Assembly: GCF_004127445.1 (NCBI RefSeq)
Contig: NZ_QEXM01000051.1
Span: 186,001-250,000, forward strand
DNA from: Streptomyces alfalfae
GTDB taxonomy: Bacteria; Actinomycetota; Actinomycetes; Streptomycetales; Streptomycetaceae
Reading direction: 5' to 3'
DNA: 64,000 bases
Of this stretch, positions 58,679 to 64,000 are shown piece by piece; position 1 is the stretch's first letter, and each line of letters opens with the position of its first letter. Below the pieces are notes generated by a model that worked only from the letters and a program-made list of their open reading frames with translations, made no database searches and was not told the DNA's origin. Made by a program: the position numbers and the translations under genes.

Positions 58679-61432
58679 GTGGCAGAAACAGCAGCGAAGA
58701 AGAAGTCCGAGACCGTGGCGACGAAGGCCGGCGAGGCGAGCGCCGGGCAGCGCCCGCGCCTGCTCCTCATGGACGGGCACTCCCTGGCCTACCGGGCGTT
58801 CTTCGCGCTGCCCGCGGAGAATTTCACGACGGCGACGGGCCAGCCGACGAACGCGATCTACGGCTTCGCGTCGATGCTGGCGAACACGCTGCGCGACGAG
58901 GCGCCCACGCACTTCGCGGTGGCGTTCGACGTCTCGCGCAAGACGTGGCGCTCCGAGGAGTTCTCGGACTACAAGGCGAACCGCTCCAAGACCCCGGACG
59001 AGTTCAAGGGGCAGGTGGAGCTGATCGGCGAGATGCTCGACGCGATGCACGCGGTGCGTTTCGCCGTCGACGGCTTCGAGGCGGACGACGTCATCGCGAC
59101 GCTCGCCACGCAGGCGGAGGCGGCCGGCTTCGAGGTGCTGATCGTCACGGGTGACCGGGACTCCTTCCAGCTCATCTCCGACCACGTCACGGTGCTGTAT
59201 CCCACGAAGGGCGTCTCGGAGCTGACCCGCTTCACCCCCGAGAAGGTCCAGGAGAAGTACGGCCTCACCCCCAGCCAGTACCCCGACTTCGCGGCGCTGC
59301 GCGGCGACCCGTCGGACAACCTCCCCGGCATCCCCGGCGTCGGCGAGAAGACCGCCGCGAAGTGGATCAATCAGTTCGGTTCCTTCGCCGAGCTGGTCGA
59401 GCGCGCCGACGAGGTCAAGGGCAAGGCCGGACAGAACTTCCGCGACCACCTGGAGGCGGTCAAGCTCAACCGCCGCCTGACCGAGATGGTCCGCGACGTC
59501 GAACTGCCCAGGACAGTCGCCGATTTGGAGCGCGCTCCGTACGACAGGACGGCGCTCGCCATGGTCCTGGACACCCTGGAGATCCGTAACCCCTCGCTGC
59601 GCGAGCGGCTCCTCGCGGTGGACCCGGGCGCCGAGGAGGCCGAGCAGACCCCGGCCGAGCCGGGCGTCGAGCTGGACGGCGCGGTGCTCGGCGCGGGCGA
59701 GCTCGCCCCGTGGCTCGCCGAGCACGGCAAGGCGGTCCTCGGCGTCGCCACGGTCGACACCTGGCAGCTCGGCTCGGGCACGGTCACCGAGGTGGCGCTC
59801 GCCGCCGCCGGGGGAGCGGCCGCCTGGTTCGACCCGGCCGCCCTGGACGAGGCGGACGAGAACGCCTTCGCGGCGTGGATCTCCGACCCGGCCAAGCCCA
59901 AGGTCATGCACAACGCCAAGTCGGTGATGCGGGTCTTTCCCGAGCACGGCTGGAGCGTGGCCGGCGTCACCATGGACACCGCGCTCGCCGCGTATCTCGT
60001 CAAGCCCGGTCGCCGCTCCTTCGCGCTGGACGCGCTCTCCCTGGAGTATCTGGGCCGTGAGCTCGCGCCCGCCTCCGCCGCCGACGGGCAGCTCGCCTTC
60101 GGCACGGAGGAGGACGACCGGGCCGAGGCCGACTCGCTGATGTCGCAGGCCCGCACCGTCCTCGACCTGGGCACCGCCTTCGGCGAGAAGCTGCGGGAGG
60201 TCCGCGCCAGCGAGCTGCTCGCTGACGTGGAGCTGCCGACGTCCGCGCTCCTGGCCCGGCTGGAGCGGCACGGCATCGCCGCCGACCGCGCGCACCTGGA
60301 GGCGATGGAGCAGCAGTTCGCCGGAGCCGTGCAGCAGGCGGTGAAGGAGGCGCACGCCGCGGCGGGCCACGAGTTCAACCTCGGCTCGCCCAAGCAGCTC
60401 CAGGAAGTCCTCTTCGGCGAGCTGAACCTGCCGAAGACGAAGAAGACCAAGACCGGGTACACCACGGACGCCGACGCCCTGGCCTGGCTGGCGGCCCAGA
60501 CGGAGAACGAACTGCCCGTCATCATGCTCCGCCACCGCGAGCAGGCGAAGCTGCGGGTCACCGTCGAGGGCCTGATCAAGTCGATCGCCGCGGACGGCCG
60601 TATCCACACCACGTTCAACCAGACGGTCGCGGCCACGGGCCGCCTCTCCTCCACGGAGCCGAACCTCCAGAACATCCCCGTCCGCACGGACGAGGGCCGG
60701 GCGATCCGCCGCGGCTTCGTGGTCGGCGAGGGCTTCGAATCGCTGATGACCGCGGACTACAGCCAGATCGAGCTGCGCGTCATGGCGCACCTCTCCGAGG
60801 ACGAGGGCCTCCTCGAGGCGTTCACCTCGGGCGAGGACCTGCACACCACGGTGGCCTCGCAGGTCTTCTCCGTCGAGCGCGACGCCGTCGACGCAGAGAT
60901 GCGCCGCAAGATCAAGGCCATGTCCTACGGCCTGGCGTACGGCCTCTCCGCCTTCGGCCTCTCCCAGCAGCTGAACATCGACGCGGGCGAGGCGCGGGGT
61001 CTGATGGACACCTACTTCGAGCGGTTCGGCGGGGTGCGGGACTATCTGCGCCGCGCGGTCGACGAGGCCCGCGCCACGGGGTACACGGAGACGATGCTCG
61101 GCCGCCGCCGCTATCTCCCCGACCTCAACAGCGACAACCGCCAGCGCCGCGAGATGGCCGAGCGGATGGCGCTGAACGCCCCCATCCAGGGGACGGCGGC
61201 GGACATCGTCAAGATCGCCATGCTGAACGTGCACCGTGCGCTGACGGAGGCGAAGCTCGACTCCCGCATGCTGCTCCAGGTCCACGACGAAATCGTCCTG
61301 GAGATCGCCCCGGGCGAGCGTTCCCGGGTGGAGGAGCTGGTCCGCAGGGAGATGGCGGGAGCGGTGACGCTGCGGGCCCCGCTGGACGTCTCGGTGGGCG
61401 TCGGCCCGAACTGGGAATCCGCCGCGCACTAG
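58679..61432 (+). CDS. polA: DNA polymerase I
   Basis: 917 aa from GTG 58679. The 5'-3' exonuclease domain (about 20-310) shows LLLMDGHSLAYRAFFALPAE, VEADDVIATLA-like FEADDVIATL and GDPSDNLPGIPGVGEKTA. The middle domain lacks the DxE residues of a proofreading exonuclease, usual in actinobacterial PolA. The polymerase domain has motif A MTADYSQIELRVMAHLS, motif B RRKIKAMSYGLAYGLSAFGL and motif C LLQVHDEIVLE. Role: Okazaki fragment processing and repair. The upstream start in the same frame at 58631 would precede the likely promoter. Confidence 0.97.
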   Translation: MAETAAKKKSETVATKAGEASAGQRPRLLLMDGHSLAYRAFFALPAENFTTATGQPTNAIYGFASMLANTLRDEAPTHFAVAFDVSRKTWRSEEFSDYKANRSKTPDEFKGQVELIGEMLDAMHAVRFAVDGFEADDVIATLATQAEAAGFEVLIVTGDRDSFQLISDHVTVLYPTKGVSELTRFTPEKVQEKYGLTPSQYPDFAALRGDPSDNLPGIPGVGEKTAAKWINQFGSFAELVERADEVKGKAGQNFRDHLEAVKLNRRLTEMVRDVELPRTVADLERAPYDRTALAMVLDTLEIRNPSLRERLLAVDPGAEEAEQTPAEPGVELDGAVLGAGELAPWLAEHGKAVLGVATVDTWQLGSGTVTEVALAAAGGAAAWFDPAALDEADENAFAAWISDPAKPKVMHNAKSVMRVFPEHGWSVAGVTMDTALAAYLVKPGRRSFALDALSLEYLGRELAPASAADGQLAFGTEEDDRAEADSLMSQARTVLDLGTAFGEKLREVRASELLADVELPTSALLARLERHGIAADRAHLEAMEQQFAGAVQQAVKEAHAAAGHEFNLGSPKQLQEVLFGELNLPKTKKTKTGYTTDADALAWLAAQTENELPVIMLRHREQAKLRVTVEGLIKSIAADGRIHTTFNQTVAATGRLSSTEPNLQNIPVRTDEGRAIRRGFVVGEGFESLMTADYSQIELRVMAHLSEDEGLLEAFTSGEDLHTTVASQVFSVERDAVDAEMRRKIKAMSYGLAYGLSAFGLSQQLNIDAGEARGLMDTYFERFGGVRDYLRRAVDEARATGYTETMLGRRRYLPDLNSDNRQRREMAERMALNAPIQGTAADIVKIAMLNVHRALTEAKLDSRMLLQVHDEIVLEIAPGERSRVEELVRREMAGAVTLRAPLDVSVGVGPNWESAAH

Positions 61433-61514
61433 CCCTCCCGGGCCGGGCAACGGCCCCACCCGAGGCTTCGCCCCTGGCCGAGTTCCACCCCTGCCCGGAT
61501 TGGAGGCGCCCCGT

Positions 61515-62030
61515 CTGGGGGCGCGGGTGCGGTCGAGCACGGACTTGTGGGTCCCGGTGGTGTCTTCGCCGGGGGTGTCGGTGTGAGTGTCTGCGGGTGC
61601 GTCGTGGCGGGCCGCGCAGTTCCCCGCGCCCCTGGTGGGCGTGGTTGTTGCGCCTGCCCGGGGGTGGAGGTGCCCTGTTTTGGGGGCGCGGGGAACTGCG
61701 CGAGCAACCCGGGCGTGCTTGCGGTCGAGCACGGACCTGCGGGCCCCCGCAGAGTCCCCGCCGGGGGTGTCGGTGTGATGTGTCTGCGGGTGCGTCGTGG
61801 CGGGCCGCGCAGTTTCCCGCGCCCCTGGTGGGCGCGGTTGTTGCCCCTGCCCGGGGGTGGAGGTGCCCTGTTTTGGGGGCGCGGGGAACTGCGCGAGCAA
61901 CCCGGGCGTGCTTGCGGTCGAGCACGGACCTGCGGGCCCCCGCAGAGTCCCCGCCGGGGGTGTCGGTGTGATGTGTCTGCGGGCGCGTCGTGGCGGGCCG
62001 CGCAGTTCCCCGCGCCCCCCAGGCGCGGCT
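61515..62030. repeat. 193-bp tandem repeat with internal palindromes (2.7 copies)
   Basis: GCGGTCGAGCACGGAC recurs at 61529, 61721 and 61914, a period of 192-193. Each unit holds CGCGCAGTTCCCCGCGCCCC (61613, about 61808 with one base change, about 61998) and, about 50 bases on, its reverse complement (61683-61702, about 61877), able to form a long hairpin. These arms resemble a very common Streptomyces intergenic repeat. No gene is seen in 61433-62120. Confidence 0.9.
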
Positions 62031-62120
62031 TTGGCGAGGCGTGGCTCTGGTGGGCGGGGATCTCACTCGCGTGGGTGCTGCCCTCGCGCCCGGGAGGGGC
62101 GGCGGGGCAAGGATGGCGGG

Positions 62121-63155
62121 ATGAGCCCACGCCGTAGGAGCCGCCCGCCGAAGCGCCGCCGTTCCGTGCTCGCCGCGGTACTCGCCACGGCCCTCCTCAC
62201 CCCGGTGCCGGCGACCGCCGCCGATGCGGGCCGGTCGCGGGGCGCTGGTACGGCGACCGCCGCGGACGCGGGCCGGCCGCGGGGCACCGCCGCGGCAACC
62301 GCGGCGACAGACGCCGCCCTGTGCACCACCGACCGGGACCGCACCCTCGCCGGCCGGATGACCCAGGACATCAGGGCGGCGCTGGCCCACCGCAGGGGCT
62401 CCGTCTCGCTCGCCATGTACGACCCCCGCACCCACACCGTCTGCCGGCTGGCGAACCACCGCCGCTACGACGCGGCCAGCGTCGCCAAGGTCCTGATGAT
62501 GGAGGCCACGCTGCGCCGGGCGCAGGAGCGGCGGCGGCCCCTCACCGCCTGGGAGCGGGCGAGGGTCCGCCCCATGATCACCCGCTCGGACAACGAGGCC
62601 GCCCGGCGGCTCTGGGCCGACCTCGGCCACGCCTACCTCAAGCGGTTCCTGCGCGTCGCGAAGACGACCCGCACCACCCCGGGCTCGTACGGCTACTGGG
62701 GGCTGACCGCCACCACGGCCGCCGACCAGCTGCGGCTGCTGGGCGCGCTCGCCGACGACCGGGGGGTCCTCACGGCACGCGCGCGTGCGTACGGGCTGCG
62801 GCAGATGGCCGCCGTACGGCGCGACCAGCGCTGGGGCGTCACCGCGGGGATGCCGCGCGGCCTGCGCGCCCACCTCAAGAACGGCTGGCTGCCGCGTGCC
62901 AGGCACGGCTGGCGGGTGCACAGCATCGGCACGTTCACCGGCGGCGGCCGCACGTACCGCATGGCGATCCTCTCCCACGGCAATCCCTCGATGGCGTACG
63001 GCGTGCGTACCGTGGAGCGGGTCGCGCAGGCGGTGCACCGCAACCTCCACCGGGGGCGCGCCGCAAGCCAGGACTTCACCCCGGAGAGCGAGATCAGCGA
63101 GGTTCCGGACGGCTCGGCTCCGGCGGAGAGGCCGGGCGGCGGCCCGTTGACGTAA
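62121..63155 (+). CDS. Secreted serine hydrolase of the penicillin-binding/class A beta-lactamase fold
   Basis: 344 aa. Signal peptide with a very basic start (MSPRRRSRPPKRRRSVLAAV) and cleavage near ATA|A. A 14-residue duplication follows (TAADAGRSRGAGTA, TAADAGRPRGTAAA). The catalytic motifs are S120-VA-K123 (DAASVAKVLM), SDN at 156-158 and K253-N-G255 in place of KTG. The match to beta-lactamases is real, but the extracellular enzyme may act on peptidoglycan peptides or other amides rather than antibiotics. ATG 62121 follows directly after the large repeat. Confidence 0.82.
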   Translation: MSPRRRSRPPKRRRSVLAAVLATALLTPVPATAADAGRSRGAGTATAADAGRPRGTAAATAATDAALCTTDRDRTLAGRMTQDIRAALAHRRGSVSLAMYDPRTHTVCRLANHRRYDAASVAKVLMMEATLRRAQERRRPLTAWERARVRPMITRSDNEAARRLWADLGHAYLKRFLRVAKTTRTTPGSYGYWGLTATTAADQLRLLGALADDRGVLTARARAYGLRQMAAVRRDQRWGVTAGMPRGLRAHLKNGWLPRARHGWRVHSIGTFTGGGRTYRMAILSHGNPSMAYGVRTVERVAQAVHRNLHRGRAASQDFTPESEISEVPDGSAPAERPGGGPLT

Positions 63156-63336
63156 CAGCCCTGTCGCGACCGCCGGTCAACCGGTAAAAACCGGGCACGA
63201 ACGGGTGCCTGGGCGCCGGAAGTTGTCGTAGTGTCGCCAGGGTCACCCCATCGGGGAGCACGCGCGCAGGAAGGCGAGCGTGTACGGAGGTGGGGTCGGC
63301 GCGCAACGGTCTGCGAAGGGGAGGGGTGGCTCGGTC

Positions 63337-64000
63337 ATGGCGCCGGTATTCGGCAGGCGGCTGCGGAGGGGAGCGGTGACCAGTGCGGTCGCCGCGGCGG
63401 CGGTGGCGGCGCTCGCCGCGTCGCAGGCCCCGGGTGTGACGGTCCCGCGCGACGGGACGGCGGCGGGAGCCGCGGACTCGCCCACCCCGGCGGGTGACTC
63501 GGCGACCGGTGACTCGCCCTACTACACGGATCTGCCGCCCCTGCACAGCCCCGTGCCGCCGACCGGAGCCCCGCCGAACGGCGGTGACAAGGAGGCGGAG
63601 GCCGGCCTGCCCGCCACCGTCCTCGACGCGTACAAGAAGGCCGAGTCGGCGCTCGCCGAGTCCAAGCCCGGCTGCAACCTGCCCTGGCAGCTGCTCGCCG
63701 CGATAGGCAAGGTCGAGTCGGGCCAGGCCCGCGGCGGCCGCGTCGACGCCGACGGCACGACGCTCAAGCCGATCCTCGGCCCGCCCCTCAACGGCATCGG
63801 CTTCGCGAAGATCACCGACACCGACGACGGCGCGTACGACGGCGACACGGTCCACGACCGCGCGGTCGGCCCCATGCAGTTCATTCCGTCGACGTGGGCG
63901 TTCGCGGGCCGGGACGGCAACAACGACGGCGAGAAGGACCCCAACAACATCTACGACGCGGCGCTCGCGGCCGGCCACTACCTGTGCGCCAACGACCGCG
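63337..64000 (+). CDS. Secreted lytic transglycosylase (3' truncated by window end)
   Basis: Open from ATG 63337 (GGAGGGG before it) to the last base, 221 codons seen. A signal peptide (RRGAVTSAVAAAAVAALAAS) and a Pro/Asp/Ser linker precede the catalytic domain: CNLPWQLLAAIGKVESGQA carries the catalytic Glu, and VGPMQFIPSTWAFAGRDGN and NIYDAALAAGHYLCAND follow the SLT/MltB-like pattern. It would cut peptidoglycan glycan strands. The 180-base leader before it contains several short GC hairpins but no recognised riboswitch. Confidence 0.88.
   Translation, partial: MAPVFGRRLRRGAVTSAVAAAAVAALAASQAPGVTVPRDGTAAGAADSPTPAGDSATGDSPYYTDLPPLHSPVPPTGAPPNGGDKEAEAGLPATVLDAYKKAESALAESKPGCNLPWQLLAAIGKVESGQARGGRVDADGTTLKPILGPPLNGIGFAKITDTDDGAYDGDTVHDRAVGPMQFIPSTWAFAGRDGNNDGEKDPNNIYDAALAAGHYLCANDR

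Noticed and set aside
61515..62030. CRISPR array
   Set aside because: The repeats are 193 bp with almost identical content throughout, not short repeats with unique spacers, and no cas gene is present.
62121..63155. Calling the serine hydrolase an antibiotic-resistance beta-lactamase
   Set aside because: Only fold-level motifs are visible and the third motif is KNG; many secreted Streptomyces proteins of this fold are not resistance enzymes.
63156..63336. c-di-AMP (ydaO-type) riboswitch before the lytic transglycosylase
   Set aside because: Such riboswitches often precede cell-wall hydrolases in actinobacteria, but I could not find the conserved core segments in this leader. A covariance-model scan (Rfam RF00379) would settle it.

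Overview
The window reads as a piece of a Streptomyces chromosome. GC content is very high with GC-rich third codon positions, many genes start with GTG, neighbouring genes often overlap by 4 bases (ATGA or GTGA), intergenic hairpins are long and GC-rich, and the gene families are typical of the genus (ANTAR regulator, short chorismate mutase, PepN, SprT-like trypsin, sugar ABC transporters without their own ATPase). I see no prophage, insertion sequence, integron or CRISPR array. Most of the window is core chromosome, interrupted by short repeat-rich junctions and one secreted glycan-degradation locus.

Layout. 0-1.7 kb: the end of a DsbA-like thioredoxin and lgt. 1.9-9.7 kb: seven overlapping genes on the minus strand, transcribed as four ADP-ribosylglycohydrolase-fold paralogues, then a ribokinase-type kinase, a CaiB-type CoA-transferase and a CitE-type lyase. 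9.9-17 kb: a VIT1-like transporter and glutamate synthase gltBD. 17.2-20.6 kb: a carbohydrate ABC importer (binding protein and two permeases) behind a DasR-like site and two matching inverted repeats. 20.7-27 kb: vWA protein, reductase-like protein, cold-shock protein, DEAD-box helicase, a Cys-cluster/pentapeptide-repeat protein and an HExxH metalloprotease, with several tandem repeats. 27.2-34.1 kb: trypsin, GH101 endo-alpha-N-acetylgalactosaminidase, GH35 beta-galactosidase and an AraC regulator, which look like a mucin-type O-glycan locus. 34.1-46.8 kb: chorismate mutase, pepN, an NmrA-like protein, a PLP decarboxylase plus N-hydroxylase pair, an SGNH hydrolase, a 5'-nucleotidase, a SIMPL protein and pyruvate kinase. 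46.8-48.5 kb: an HTH/LAGLIDADG protein, an atypical tRNA with anticodon CAA, and an ANTAR response regulator. 48.6-54.3 kb: the branched-chain amino-acid ABC operon livK-H-M-G-F. 54.6-64 kb: two small exported proteins, a PaaI-type thioesterase behind a double palindrome, an FdhF/YdeP-type molybdoenzyme, polA, a 193-bp tandem repeat, a penicillin-binding-fold serine hydrolase and the start of a lytic transglycosylase.

Best candidates for new biology: (1) the ADP-ribosylglycohydrolase x4 / ribokinase / CoA-transferase / lyase operon, in which one paralogue has degenerate metal-binding motifs; (2) the short-variable-arm tRNA(CAA) next to a free-standing HTH-LAGLIDADG gene; (3) a 12-bp motif shared, in the same orientation and at nearly the same distance, by the GH101 and GH35 start regions; (4) twin operators at the sugar ABC transporter and at the thioesterase; (5) a 15-codon in-frame insertion in pepN that looks like a small Streptomyces palindromic repeat captured inside a gene. 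All function assignments come from reading motifs and translations by eye; no search was run.
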